Made by a program: the position numbers and the translations under genes. DNA of 64,000 bases from Symsagittifera roscoffensis (lineage: Eukaryota > Xenacoelomorpha > Acoela > Convolutidae): assembly GCF_963678635.1 (NCBI RefSeq), contig NC_087067.1, positions 47,666,001 through 47,730,000 on the forward strand. The letters are read 5' to 3'. Every line of letters begins with the position of its first letter. The stretch's first letter is position 1. Below, one piece after another: positions 46,380-58,081 of the stretch. Under the pieces are notes generated by a model. That model saw nothing but the letters and a program-made list of their open reading frames with translations. It was not told where the DNA came from and did no database searches.

Positions 46380-47021
46380 TGTCTTCAGCCCATAGCATTC
46401 CTACAACATAAAGGCTGCCATCAAGAAGCTTGTTAGAGTCAAGAGTTTTTTTAGCACATTTATCAGCTGTGGAACGGGAATCAGCTTGTTTAAACGTGCC
46501 ATATGATTCTAACTCGTACCATTTATTTACTTGTCCGCAAGTGCTACATGTTCAACATTGCACTTGAAAGTGGTGGCTCGAACACCAATTGGTGAGGGAA
46601 GCAAGCCATTGAGAACCCAGCCAATGGGCATACGGACAGCGACAGGAGTATTTTGATTTCTTCAATGGAAGTATTCGAGAGGCTTGCTTGTACGAAAGAC
46701 ATATTGCTCCAATATCGTCTCAACGTCGGAGTAGTGGTAGACAAAAAGTTTAATTGGCTGCAGATGTGGAAACCTGTCCTGCAGAATGGGACCGTCAATA
46801 GTTTCGGAACCAACGCTAAAAGTGTCTTTGACAAACGGCGTAACCCTATTCGAGTATTCATGGTGGTCGAATTTGGCAAACACATTCACTTCGACTTGTT
46901 GCTTGGGAACGGATTCTGTCGAATTGAAGCCACTTACCAGAAAATCTAGCTTGTGGCCAGTTAAATTTAAACGCTGTGCTAGGTCCACCGAGACCCATGA
47001 GTGGGTCAACAGGAATCGCAA
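46380..47021 (-). pseudogene. pol: BEL/Pao protease region
   Basis: Frames 47021-46662 and 46885-46544 overlap and together resemble the retropepsin-like DUF1758 region of BEL elements. The landmark RLPIGWVLNGLLPSPIGV-like segment, normally just after the peptidase, is seen at about 46560-46640 in a third frame. The active-site aspartate could not be placed because of frame changes. Further downstream DSNKLLDGSLYVVGMLW, near 46390-46450, leads toward RT. Confidence 0.6.
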
Positions 47022-47048
47022 CAGCAGTGGTCACGTCTGTGCTTGAAC

Positions 47049-48985
47049 TTATTTCCCGTTAGTCTCCGAGTTTAGGAGTCCCGTTAGTTTCTTGTAAGAC
47101 GGCGAACCGGCTTTGTTCGATGACGAAGTTTGCGGCTTATTTGAATTCGGCAAGGCGGTATTGTTTGATTTTGAATGGCTTTTATTTTTGCTAATACTCA
47201 ACTCTTTGTTTGCAGGCCTTATGCTGAAAACTTTCTCAGCACCATGCAACAAGACGTTGTCGGTGCTTTCACAACCATGCTTAGTGCATTTGCGGGTTTG
47301 AGGGCATTGCTGGAACAAGTGGTTAGGTTGCAAGCACGCAAAACATAATCTATTTTGCGCGGAGAACTGAGCTCGTTGAGTTGGGGTATTTTCCTTTAAT
47401 ACAGAAAAACTGCAGATTGTGTGTTTACCCTTACACTGGAGGCACAGAGAATAAATTGGTTTTTCAACTTTTCAAGCAGCGGCAAAAACTTTTTTGGGTG
47501 GTTTATGGAAACCGGTCTTTAGAGTCTCCTCTTGTCGTGACTTATTCTGACTGACTAGCATATAAGTTCATGTGCCTCCGCCTTGTCGCCGAGTCAGTCA
47601 TTAAAACCTGAAACGGTTGGCTATCTCCAACCTTTCTTTATAGAGTGAAGACACCACGATTCGTTCATATTTGGAGGCAATTTCGAATTAACTTCAAAAC
47701 GGATGTACTCTTCGAAACGAATTTCAAAACGGATGTTCTCTTCGAGGCGTACTCAGATTCTAACGGTTTTAAAACAGCGACAAAACTGGATAAAGGAAGC
47801 AAAACTGATAATGCTTTCTGAATTTTGCTTTTTCAGAGGGGAAAGTTCAAAAGTTTGTCAAGATGAGCCACCAGAACCAATTCTGGCTGTCCGAATTTCC
47901 TCTTCAGAGTTTTCAAAGCGTTCTTGTAGAATATTCCACTGTAAGCGAATTCGGCAATTGCATGCTTCGCTTTGGCTAAAAACGAGGATTTTGAGATATG
48001 TCAACATCATCACTTAAAAAATTTTGCAATTCTGAACTAACTGAACCATTGGAGCCACTGCATTGGATTTCCGCCGAAAGAAGACAATTTCTACTCAGGC
48101 AAGGGACCTTTCTGGCTCAGTGTCAAGATTTCAGCTAGATCTTGATTAGTCATTGGTTTACTGCCCGAGGACGCAATTGGACCAGATTGTTTGTTCTCAC
48201 TTGTTAAAGAGGCCATCGGCGAATTTGAATAGGTAGCGGCGTCTGCAGCATTAGGATTGCCGACATAAAAAGTTGTCCGTCCACTTGAGAACGGTTGAAC
48301 ATTCGATGACATAATTTGGGTTAGGGGGAAGGTGACTGCTGGAGGACTGAGAGGATCAACGTTAGTGGGTTAAAGCGGTTGGTACACAAAACTTGCAGAA
48401 CTATATGGGAAAAAAGTTTGTTGAGCAGTGGGCATTGAGATCGACGTGACATCAGACTGATGAAACTTACTCTGCATCGAAGGGTTGTAGCTGTATAAAT
48501 TTGTCAAAGGTCGCTTTTCGCGCGGCTCATATGTTCTATTAACATTTGGATTTGCCAAGCTGACAGTTGTATCTGACGTATGAGGGACGTTAACACTCTG
48601 TGAGTTTGTACACGTGGTTTCGAAATAATCAGAATATGGATGAAAGTTGTGAATCATCGTCAGAATTCTAACAAAGGCGGTCAATACTTGAAAATGACAC
48701 GAACTCGGAAGCAGTTTCCAGGTTGACACTTTGGACTGGCGCCACGGGCTGAACTACTTCCTGAGCTGCGAGTTGAGTGTTCACCCAACTTTTTGTCCTG
48801 TCTTCCTCCGTTTGGTTCTCCTGAACGGCCATTGCCAATTTCGACCTGCCGCGGCGAAGCCCAAAGATTTCAGAGGCGTCGTCCAGATATCTAGCCTCTT
48901 CGATAGTTGATTCGGCTAGCTTTTGACGGCTTTCCTCTACAACCACATCAAGTTCAAGTTGACCCTTCATCGATTGAATCTGGAT
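47049..48985 (-). pseudogene. gag: BEL/Pao gag
   Basis: The CCHC knuckle CFACLQPNHLFQQC (C-x2-C-x4-H-x4-C) is at about 47300-47345. The DUF1759-like core appears in pieces: LSSFGGNPMQWLQWFS-like near 48060-48090 and YKNALKTLKRKFGQPELVL near 47880-47940. The N-terminal part (48970-48091) is Ser/Asn-rich and includes EESRQKLAESTIEEARYLD. Stops and frame changes are frequent. Confidence 0.7.
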
Positions 48986-49210
48986 CTCTTGCGTGTTTTG
49001 TGGCGGGAGGACCCCACATCAGATGTGAGTGTATTTCAATACACAGGGCATGTATTTGGAGCAAAAGGTTCTCTTACATGTGCTAACTATGCTTTTCGCC
49101 GAACAGCCGTCGATAACCAAGATCGTTACCCCGAAGCCGCTTACGCCGTGCTAAACAACTTTTATATGGATGACCACCTTGGATCTGCGAAAAAGTGTTT
49201 TTCGAGCTGA
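48986..49210 (+). pseudogene. pol: Inverted BEL/Pao RT fragment
   Basis: Plus-strand reading WREDPTSDVSVFQYTGHVFG, ANYAFRRTAVDNQDRY and VLNNFYMDDHL closely parallels the minus-strand RT at 45.8-46.0 kb but is not identical, so it comes from another copy of the family. It abuts the gag N-terminus of the minus-strand element, which replaces the expected 5' LTR. To its right follows the sequence that also precedes the BEL LTRs at 9345 and 18393 (attagccttgtttgtttaaa). Confidence 0.8.
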
Positions 49211-49597
49211 CAATATTAATTAGCCTTGTTTGTTTAAACTATTTCTCATCATTGTTGTTAAAGTTAATGTATCCAATAAGGTAAATTATTGTAATCATTT
49301 TGTTTTGCTTTGCATCAATTTATTGTTGGTTACTCCAACTTGCTAACACGACAAGCTGTTCCAATTCGAACGCAAATTTCTGTGACAGTTTTTTTGGCTT
49401 TCTATATCTGTTACGCCTGCTACGCGAAGTAAGAGAAAGAATTCAAGTAAAATTGACTTCCCAGTTGACAGTAAACATTGTATTAAAATGTACTGTATTA
49501 ATCTACTGTATTAAAAGACTTTTTATATTGAACTTCAGAAACAAAACAATCAGGAGGGCGGGGACTGAATAATTCAATCAGAGTTATCTAGGAAAGT

Positions 49598-50394
49598 TTA
49601 GACGCTCAACTGATTCACTTTTTCCTTTATTTCCTCAAATCTTGCTTCCAAATCCTCCTTGTCGGATTCGGTGAATAATTTTATTTCTGTTGTCAGTTTC
49701 ACATGTCGTTGAACTTTGAATCGAATGAATCCGACAGTTTCTTCGATTAGCATCAGAACAAAGTGTAACTTCGCTTCTTCGCCATTATGACCGTTAGAGC
49801 ATTCACGAAGGTATGATAAGACCTCTAACAACCTCTTGGTTTCATTCATCTCTTTTGCAGCAGGGTACTGCTCAACCAAACGATCCAAATATTTCTTTAT
49901 CGATGCAGCCCAAGAATCCGAAGTCTCACAACCGCTGGGGTGGCCATTAGCTGAAACTATCAAATTGAAGAATCAGAATTGATATTTTGCGGCATTTTTT
50001 CAGAAACGAGAGATCAAAAAGTTATCCTGTGAATTGTTTCAAGAAAAAAGGCTAGTTTCAAAACTTAAGACAAAAAGATTAAATCGCAAGCCGTAAACAT
50101 CGTAAATAAAACAATTTGAGAACACTTGAGTCGCAATAAAAGTGCTTTGTGATATGGTCTTACATAGATTAAAAAACATCTGTTGACTTTCAAAAAACAA
50201 ATAAAATTAAGCAAAAATTTACCTTGAGATTCGGTTCTTTCCCTTTGGCTCGTCACTTCGATAGACATTCGGATTGACTCGCCACTTCGATAACTTCCAT
50301 TCCTCGGCTCAAACTTGCTTTTATCGCTCGTAATAAATGACGAACACTTCGAAAACTCGAAGTTCCCCAAGTTTGTGTGCCCGTTGTGTTCCAT
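49598..50394 (-). CDS. Two-exon gene, unknown protein of 174 residues
   Basis: Exon 1 runs from ATG at 50394 to 50223 and exon 2 from 49950 to the stop at 49598. The 272-bp intron has GT...AG ends (CTCAAG|GTAAAT and GTTTCAG|CT) and joins the frames in phase 1. The N-terminal part is Ser-rich and polar (HNGHTNLGNFEFSKCSS). The C-terminal part is helical and acidic, with AASIKKYLDRLVEQYPAAKE, LEVLSYLRECSNG and EDLEARFEEIKEKVNQL, possibly a helical bundle with a coiled coil. There is no signal peptide or membrane segment. Unlike its copies near 7.9 and 17 kb it is uninterrupted, so it may be functional. An additional upstream exon is possible. Family not recognised. Confidence 0.6.
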
Positions 50395-50520
50395 TTTCGC
50401 TGACTCGAGTTGCTTTAATTTACTAAACACAAATATTATAAATTGTTCATTGATTCCACAAACTGGTTCCGGATTCCACACATTTTGTTACAGGTTCCAC
50501 ACATTTTGTTGCGAGTGGTT

Positions 50521-50932
50521 CTTCCCCCCTTTCAAATTCAATTTTGAAAAGCTTATTCACCGTTATCATAATGCAATGAAAATTGGCATGGGGAACAAAT
50601 CGACAAATGTGAACAGATTTGTTCTTCATATTTTACTGCGTCACATCACGCATTTAGCCGCAATAACACGTAAAACAACCAGGCTCTTTTCCAGTTCCCT
50701 CCTTTTCAAAATACCGAGTTTTATGTTTGTTTTACGTGTTATTACGGCTAAATTCGTGATGTTACGCTGTAAAGTATGAAGAACAACTCTTTTCACAGTT
50801 GTCGATTTGTTCACAACGCCAAACTTCATTGCATTATGACAACGCTAAATAAGCTTTTTAAAGGGAGGGAACTGGAAAAGAACCAACAAACATAAAACTC
50901 GGTTTTTTCAAAGGGGGACTGGAAAAGAGCCC
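50521..50932. mobile_element. TIR/foldback element, GGCTCTTTTCC family, nested
   Basis: Termini of about 48 bp at 50682-50729 and 50885-50932 are inverted (ggctcttttccagt and its complement), giving a 251-bp unit. It overlaps a second inverted pair, about 50549-50678 with 50727-50856, around 50702. No coding capacity. Related units lie at 55503-55706 and 57600-57818. Confidence 0.7.
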
Positions 50933-51229
50933 ATAACTTTGTCCCATGCAGGTCCTATAATTTCACAGTTACTAAACTTTTAAAAGGGTTTTGGATATTA
51001 AAAAAGATTGCCATTGAACCACAGACAGTTAGCTTCCTTATGCAAATAGTTGCGACTATCAGTAAAACCAGCAGTGCGAGAAAAAAAAACAAATCAAATT
51101 TGTCAAGACTGCTCCTCAAGAGATGATTTGAATTTTCAATTATTCCATCTGGATGCCAATTTTCAACAAAAAGCCCCACACCGAAATTGATTCGAATGGC
51201 TGCTAAACAGCTGAAGTACCCCTAATCCT

Positions 51230-52120
51230 CTTGAAATATTTTTATTGAATTTTTTAATCCAAAGAAGAAGACAACTCTAAAACTTTGTGAGCTAAGTCCG
51301 GGGTGGTCTTCTTCTCATAGAGTAATTTCAGATAAGGTACCTTAAGAGGTCAAACTGTGAACTGGGATGTTCTTGGATTCCAGAGACAAATCTTTAAACA
51401 TGTTCCAAAATGTAAGTGGATTGCTCTTACAAATTTTCAGTGGTTTCTGCGTACAAATAGCTGTTATGTAAATTTTGTCGGCAAGTTGATTTTGCTGCAG
51501 ATTCCGCAACGAGCGAAAATAGGTAGTTATTCCGGATTGCGCAAATGTAAGTGGGTTCCGCTAATTGATGCTGATTCCGCTTTCATCATGCGAATCAGCT
51601 TACAATTTGCGAATTCCACTTACAGTTGCGGATTCCTTAACAAACTTGTTACAGTTACTTTAGTTTACTAAACACAAATATTATAAACTGCTCATGGAAT
51701 ACACAAATTTGGTTGCGATTTTGGGCAATACAGTGTTTTGACTATTTGTCTGTGGAATCCAAAACAGCAGAGAATTTCAAAGAAAAAAAGCAAAGTCGCG
51801 GATTCCGCAACAAATCTGATTTTTGCTTGTTGCTAAATCCGTTTACAATTCATAAAATGCACAGTTTGGCCTCGTAATATATACGGTCTGCTCGTTACGC
51901 AATCTTTTTTCGGCCGGATAAGTTCGTACAACTTCTAACTCCAATACCGATCCTTGTCTTACTCTTATATTTCCTAGTCTCAATAGAGCTGGTAATATAC
52001 AGGTTTGTGCGAGGTTAGTGGAGATGACAAAAAACAATTGTTTGTGATATTTCGTTTCCAATCTCTGAACTAAAGTACGGATAATTTCAGTTTCTAGAAA
52101 TAAACAAAAGTTTAGTTTTG
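51230..52120 (-). pseudogene. Gene-fragment repeat, inverted relative to 54385-54540
   Basis: The minus-strand frame 52061-51843 contains LPALLRLGNIRVRQGSV and LEVVRTYPAEKRLRNEQTV. The plus strand at 54385-54470 encodes a stopped version with EVARTYPAEGR and NEQTVELI. A second shared segment is 51255-51350 with 54450-54520 (the gaagaccacc phrase). The two are therefore inverted copies of a coding-like locus. In this copy the repeat described at 51350-51850 lies between the two segments. Function unknown. Confidence 0.4.
51350..51850 (-). repeat. Dispersed repeat with GGAATCCGCAAC motifs, copy 1
   Basis: In reverse complement this segment matches 63600-64000, with tgctgttttggattccaca and the ggaatccgcaac phrase in the same order. 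Several short gattccgc motifs are spread along it. No coding potential. It reads as a non-autonomous repeat family in opposite orientation at the two places. Confidence 0.6.
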
Positions 52121-53732
52121 GATCATGATTCGTTATTTATTATAATTTTACAGTGAAGACTTCAACTTATAAAGTAAATACTAGTTTTAACCTGGTTCCA
52201 CACATCCAGGGTGTAGTAAGTTTTTTGAAAAATAGGTTTTTTCTTGTGAGGGATGGATGAAGAGTGTCTTTAAAGTTCTTTGTAAGGTAGTTGTGCAGAG
52301 AAAGCCAGTCCTATGAATTACTTTTGATGTAATGGTGGCATTAGGGTTGTTGTGAATCCAAGGAGATCGTATCGAAAAGCACAGTTCTTGTTAAGTGTTG
52401 ATTTCGAAGACCAGAGCGAGATTACATGCATTCTCACCATCTGCTCGTGGTTACTCTGGTTCCGAGATAAAAAAAATTTAGATTTTTCTGAGTGAAGTGC
52501 TAAGTGACAAGGACATGCATGTTTGAGTTTTAGACATCGAAATTGCTATTTTTCTCCTTCAATGGATTCAATTGCTGCGGTACCAGCTCTCTACTTTAAA
52601 TCCTTTAAGGGTTGAGACTGCAGCAAGCAAAGGCGATCGACTTACCATTGAGTTTCATCTCCCTTTTTCTGCTGTTATTTATAATTTTTTTTTTGAGAAA
52701 TCATTTAAAATATATTTGCACTTTTAGTGGCTCATTTTTAAGTTTGATGTTGTTTGATTTTTTGCACAAGCTATTAGTCAGTTCGCTTATTTTGAAGAAT
52801 TGCTCAAACTGCAGCCCCTCTTTTTAAAAGAAAAAGAGCGTGGGACTGCCGGAGCACATGCTAAGGTTTCCCTCGAGCGACTGGTGGGTTATTAGGCCTT
52901 TTCGGGTATATCTGTGTAAGTCTCATTGAGTAGAATCTCAAATTGTTAGTAACTTTTCCCTTATTTTGTGTTTCCTGATTTCTTATCATGGTTGTGCCCT
53001 TTTCTTTCAAAAAATTAGTTATTGCTTAGTGCCGTCTTCTTGAGTTTCACTAAGGTCTCATGTGGTTTTAATAAAGGGTGGAATTATATTTCAAAAGAAA
53101 ATTTTAACCATTTTTATCATACTTAAACCGAGTTTAAGTTTTACTGTTCATGTTAACAGTGTGATTGAAGTAAGCTGCGTTGATTATTTAATGTTATATC
53201 CATATTCCAACCGGTTGAAAGGAATGTTTGAAACGTGTGACAGCTGTTTGAAATTGGTATCAATTAGTTTTTAAAATTTGAACTCAGTTAATTATCAAAA
53301 TTTGTCGTGAAAAATTTATTTAAAAATTTTGAAGAGTTTCTGTAGAACTGGGTGAATACATGAGGCAATGCGGAGAACATGAGAAAAATGATGCACAGTG
53401 AAAACTTACTTTTGCTGTAACTTATTACCCATTTTTAAAATGTAAAAAATATTGAAATTACTAATTGGGTATTGTGTTAGTGAAAATACTAATTGGTATA
53501 AATTTTTTTGAATATGCTGCACTTTGTTAGCTTTTTTGAATTCATTACAAAACTTTTGATGGGTATTTCAGATTTATTTTGAGTTTTATAGAAGCAAGTA
53601 ATGAAATCAAAAAGACGGGTGAGAATATCGTCATTAAATAGTATGTATTATTTAAACTTATTAGTTTGAAAAGGAAAATTATAGGTTACGTGGAATCTGA
53701 TTCTGGAAAGAGTCCCTTGGAATAAAGCTTAC
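52121..53732. other. No gene recognised
   Basis: AT-rich sequence with only short open frames on either strand. I see no repeat of note and no RNA gene. Confidence 0.5.
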
Positions 53733-54057
53733 CGATTGTTGGCGGGGTCTTTACAAGCTATTAAGTTTTTAGTACTAAGAAGTGGCCAGAGAAGCTCCAG
53801 TACTTGAATGATTTTGACTTGTTCAACGGTGATACTGAAGTTGTGGCTAGTGTGTTGTATGAGATTAAATATTTTGCGGTTAAGTTTGATTACACGGATC
53901 TTTTCTAAAAGGGGAATTTCAATAGGTTGGACAGGCTCTTGTGGTACAATGAGTGGGCTGGATTCTTGGATGCGGAAGGGATCCAATTTAGGAAAAAATA
54001 TGTACATTTGACAAACGGGATCGTAATTACGATGTGTGTCAAGCAGATTTGTAGCTT
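53733..54057 (-). CDS. Exon of an unrecognised host gene
   Basis: A 325-bp open stretch is framed by an acceptor (TTTTTGCAG|AAGC at 54057) and a donor (AATCG|GTAAGC at 53733). It contains THRNYDPVCQMYIFFPKLDP, PQEPVQPIEIPLLEKIRVI and IITVEQVKII-like hydrophobic segments. The frame remains open upstream to 54325, with hydrophobic sequence (FLNLSGSCLVMTLFVIFA) that might be a membrane helix, or intron read through. Neighbouring exons were not found. It could be part of a membrane protein, but that is only a guess. Confidence 0.35.
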
Positions 54058-54325
54058 CTGCAAAAATCACAAATAAGGTCATCACTAAACATGAACCACT
54101 TAAGTTCAGAAAAGTTTTGAAGTAAATGTATAGTATTTCACCGAGTCTAATATATGAGCTGCAAAAGGGAGTTGAAAACTCGGCGACTTTCTGACTATGA
54201 ATGGCAAATCTATTGGTTTCGTTTGCCGCAGTCACAACCCAAACAAGATAAAATGTTTGGAGTCGACGCCGCATTAAAGGTATCCATTGACAGCAAACAA
54301 TGATCAACTCGATGTCGCAACGCAA

Positions 54326-55502
54326 GTATACATAGCCTTGTCACTTGAACTTCCTTAGGGCTGGTGCTTATTTCATTTTCACTAGGAAAGGTATTAGGCT
54401 ATGAAGTTGCACGAACCTATCCAGCCGAAGGTAGATAGCATAATGAACAGACGGTGGAGCTTATCCGAAATTACTCTAGAGAAGACCACCTCGGGCTTAA
54501 CTCAGTTTGTTTCTGTTTCTAATATTGTTTCTCGGATGAAACAAAAACTATTGTTTCGAACTGTTTGGTGCAGTTGAAAAATATCTGTCTAAAATTAACA
54601 GCTTTGTGATAGAAATGGCACGAAACATAAATTGCCCCTGATTTCATTGATTTTTTATTACTGTTTATCGTTTATCTCGTATTTTTTATTCAACCTAGGA
54701 AAAAAATATAGAATAATTTTTCATGAATGTTTCATAACAGATCGATTAAGCGAATAATCAATGTAGCGATGATTAAACCAACTATTAGCATGCTGATTTA
54801 ACAGTAAGTTCTTATTTTTATGATTTTCGAAGAAAGTGAGGAATAGATATGCTCAAGGTTGTTCTTTATTCGGACCAACTTTCAAAAGAACTTTTCTCGC
54901 GGTGGATCGATACAGTTCTGAATTTCTAAGAAGGCGCGGAAAATAATATGCTCGGGGTGGATTTTGTTCCGTCAACTTTTGTCTTCTTAACGGAGCTTTT
55001 TTGACAAGTGTTCTACACTCGAGGCTAATTGTCAGCGAAGATGTGCTTGCTTTGCAAAACGAAGTGAATCCAGCAATTTAGTCTTTTTAAAACATTACGA
55101 GACGCTAAACTCGCCCTTTGTGTTTTATAAAACAATTGGGCAACAAAAATGGAAAAATAGAAGTTTTTTCTTTCAATTTTTGCAACCATTTGGCTTTAAA
55201 GTGCAGTCGGAACAGAACGTTTTGTTTTTTTTTCCAAAAACAAACTTTTTTCCTGATAAATATGATTTAAACAAAAAAACCAAAACAACATTTTCTCAAT
55301 ATAAACCAAGTTTGCGCATAAATATATTTATCAAAAACAACAAATAATTCCAATTTAGTTCAAACCTTCTGACGTTTTCCTTGGATCATACGGAAAAAGC
55401 GAAACATTCAAGGCTGCACCCTAGGATGAGACGAATTGTTCTTTTAGATAGACTTTTCTGAGACAAAGCTGTTGTCCTGGTTCTCTTTTATAGAGAAATC
55501 AG
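54326..55502. other. Mostly gene-free stretch
   Basis: Contains the plus-strand gene-fragment repeat at 54385-54540 (inverted copy of 51.2-52.1 kb). The rest is AT-rich, with no supported gene. Confidence 0.45.
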
Positions 55503-55706
55503 GGCTCTTTTTTCTTTTCCCCCCACCTACACTTTTTATAATTAAACATATTGTTCACATAGTCCAATTCTCATGAAATTTGGCATGCAGATAAATTAAG
55601 CCATGACAAACATATTTAGTCTGCACATTTAACTTTGTAAAACTACTCGTTTTAACATAAAATTGATGCTTGTATGAGGTGGGGGAGGGGAAAAGGAAAA
55701 AGAGCC
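55503..55706. mobile_element. 204-bp TIR element (MITE-like)
   Basis: Ends ggctcttttttcttttcccc (55503) and, inverted, aggggaaaaggaaaaagagc (55686-55705) form a TIR of about 28 bp. The interior is AT-rich and non-coding. Its termini resemble those at 50682 and 57600, so the three are probably members of one family. Confidence 0.65.
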
Positions 55707-56199
55707 GAAGTCTAGATAGATAAAGGAAAATTTAACTTATCGCGAAAAAAAGTCAAGATTACAGGCTCATACGCGGAAAACTTACGTGAAGTCTTTGTGT
55801 TGCGATTTGCTAAATTCTTTTCGAAGAGAGAAAACAAAATGAGAAAGAATTAACTCAGTAATGCTGCTAGAGGAGCTAAAAATAAACATAAAAATAAAAA
55901 TCTGCGATTGGAGTTTTGCGATTGGAGTAGTTGACTTGGCGTTATTCATTATAAACTGCACGTTTTGTTGTTTTGTTCATGGTAACTTAATGCAGTCATA
56001 TGTGCTGGAAAGTCGGTGTTCACAAATTCTAAATGTGCTGTTCATATGTGCTGTTCATCAATGAACGGATTTTGTGATGAGTGCTGGCTATGCGAATATT
56101 TGCTTTCAAAACTTGATGGCTTGGTTGAAAATAATGCAAGGACCGGTAAAACTAAACTTGCGCGGTTAGTTGACTGATGCTACGGGTGGCCAGTCAAAA

Positions 56200-56537
56200 A
56201 GCAAAATGGTCTAAGAGCAGAATGGGTCCAAGAGCAGAATAACAGAAAAATATCAATTTTTATTAGCTAATCTGTGAATTACTTATCAGAAATGTCAATA
56301 ATACCAAAGCAATGAACGTTTTATGCATAATTTGAGAAAAATAATCAAGAACTTTTTTTAAAAATGAAGTAAAAAAATTAATGAAATTAGTCAATACATG
56401 CATAATTCATTGTTTTCTAGGTAATTTTTGACGATTCTAGTAATTGTTTTTTATCAATTAGCCCGTATAAACTAATATAAGTCATTATTTTTCTGTTTTT
56501 CTACTCTTGGACCCATTCTGCACTTGGACCATTCTGC
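56200..56537. mobile_element. Foldback element of about 340 bp
   Basis: The left terminus 56200-56251 (ctaagagcagaatgggtcca) and right terminus 56484-56537 are inverted over about 50 bp. Weaker inverted similarity continues inward (atttttattagctaat with its partner near 56450). The terminus itself contains a short tandem phrase, agagcagaat. No coding potential. Confidence 0.7.
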
Positions 56538-56965
56538 TTATTGCTCCGCCTCCAATGTTAATACTTTTGTTATAACCAGCAAACTTGAGTTATAAAAATC
56601 ACTAAGGAGTTGCACGTGCAATTTCTTGCTGATTAAATAATTATGCACTGAGGTATGATTACAAAATAAATTAGCGAGCAAAATAACCAGACTTTTTAAA
56701 CGATTTCGACTTTCATATGCAAGCAATCATCAATTGTTTAACTTCTAATTCACCCGTTTGTCGTTACTATCAACAAAGGTGAGCATAAAAAATTTCCAGA
56801 ATTTTTCCATTTTAATTCCAAACATACTGAAATAAGCTAAAATTATGTAGTAAAATAGGCCTTTAGTCCTGACAAAATAATCATAATATCACAAAAATTT
56901 AGGTACCTGGAAGGCAGAGTGAGCATAACTTTTCTTTTTTTATAGTGATTGGTCATTAGAGTTGT

Positions 56966-57369
56966 CAGGGGCGGATTTAAGGGGGGGGGGGGGGCGGCGC
57001 ACGCCCATCCTCAGGGATCCGACCCCCTGCCGACCCAAATTTCCCACTTTGTAGTAAATTGAGGTATCCATATTTGGTGATGGGCCCTTAAAATTTTCTG
57101 AAGGCGCCTTTGGCGCCAATATAAATTACTTTTGAGGGTGGAGCGCGCGCCAAAAAACGCAATTTTTTGGTCAAATTTTTCCTGCAGCGCAGAAATTTTG
57201 ACCAAAACAGGACTTTTTTGTGATTTGGAAGGGCTCGGAAAATCAGTTTGGTCGACTTAAAAAAGCGTCGACAAAATTTTCAAAATTGTTCCAAAAATCC
57301 GCTACCAACCCATCCCCCCCCCCCCCCCCCCCACCCCCCACCTCAAGAAAATCGTAGATCCGCCCCCTG
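56966..57369. mobile_element. MITE with CAGGGGCGGAT termini
   Basis: Starts caggggcggattta and ends, inverted, tagatccgccccctg: TIRs of about 15 bp around 404 bp. A G-run follows the left end (56981-56994) and a long C-run precedes the right end (57313-57332). Termini of this type are widespread in invertebrate non-autonomous DNA transposons. A partial copy with only the right end lies at about 61535-61796. Confidence 0.75.
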
Positions 57370-57599
57370 ATAGTTAAAATGGTCGCTCGAAAGTGATCAT
57401 CCTTCTCAGTTTATTTAGTTTAATTTGGCATCTCGATCTTCTGAATTTCAACCACTGAAAAAGCAAGGAAAGGTTTGGCGAGCTATATGGACAATCTTCC
57501 TAGCGGTATGTGACTTTTTTCATTTTTCCCTTTAAAATTTATCTGGAAAAAATTGAACAGTTAAAATTTCCATAGAGGAGCCCAAAAAAAGACATTGGA

Positions 57600-57818
57600 G
57601 GCTTTTTTCCAGTCCCCTCTTTTGATTCTTTTCTGAATTTCAATATAAGGAAGTCAACTTAAAGTGAGTTTTCTCATTATAAACTGCATTTAAACGAGGC
57701 AGCGTGAACAAGTGAACATAATTTAACAACACTTCTTACATGCAAAATGCCGTGTGAACAATTTTTAAACAGCCTAATTTTGTAGTTTTCCGAGGGGGTG
57801 GGAAACTGGAAAAGGGCC
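57600..57818. mobile_element. 219-bp TIR element of the GGCTCTTTTCC family
   Basis: The left end ggcttttttccagtcccct and right end (complement of gaaactggaaaagggcc) are inverted. The interior is non-coding; the minus-strand open frame across it is an accident of composition. Similar to 55503-55706 and 50682-50932. Confidence 0.6.
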
Positions 57819-58081
57819 AATTCGAGGTTTGGGGTCAAATAAATTTGATTCTGATACAATAGACAAAAAACATAATGTTTGAGGCGAGCGACTGGATCCG
57901 TCAGATGCACCATTGAAATTAAGAAAACGCGACGACACTCAAGGTGAAATATTTTCTCTGGCTTTGAATATGTAAAAAAACGCGCGTCAGTGACCCTATG
58001 AGTTTTTCAGACGAGTACACAGAAACAATTTGCGCGAAAAATCATTGAGCGCAAAATTTAACCTTAATCTTTTTTTTTTAG

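Larger units (their letters stand above)
43093..48985 (-). mobile_element. Degraded BEL/Pao LTR retrotransposon
   Basis: Minus-strand domains in BEL/Pao order: gag with DUF1759-like region and CCHC knuckle, aspartic peptidase, RT, RNase H, integrase, and a 3' LTR (43093-43524). The integrase frame ends inside the LTR start, as is common. A 5' LTR is missing: upstream of gag, at 48986, the sequence turns into an inverted RT fragment. Frame breaks are numerous. Confidence 0.88.

Noticed and set aside
53729-54325. Chemoreceptor of the gustatory-receptor type
   Set aside because: Only one or two hydrophobic segments and no family motif; the upstream half may be intron read-through.
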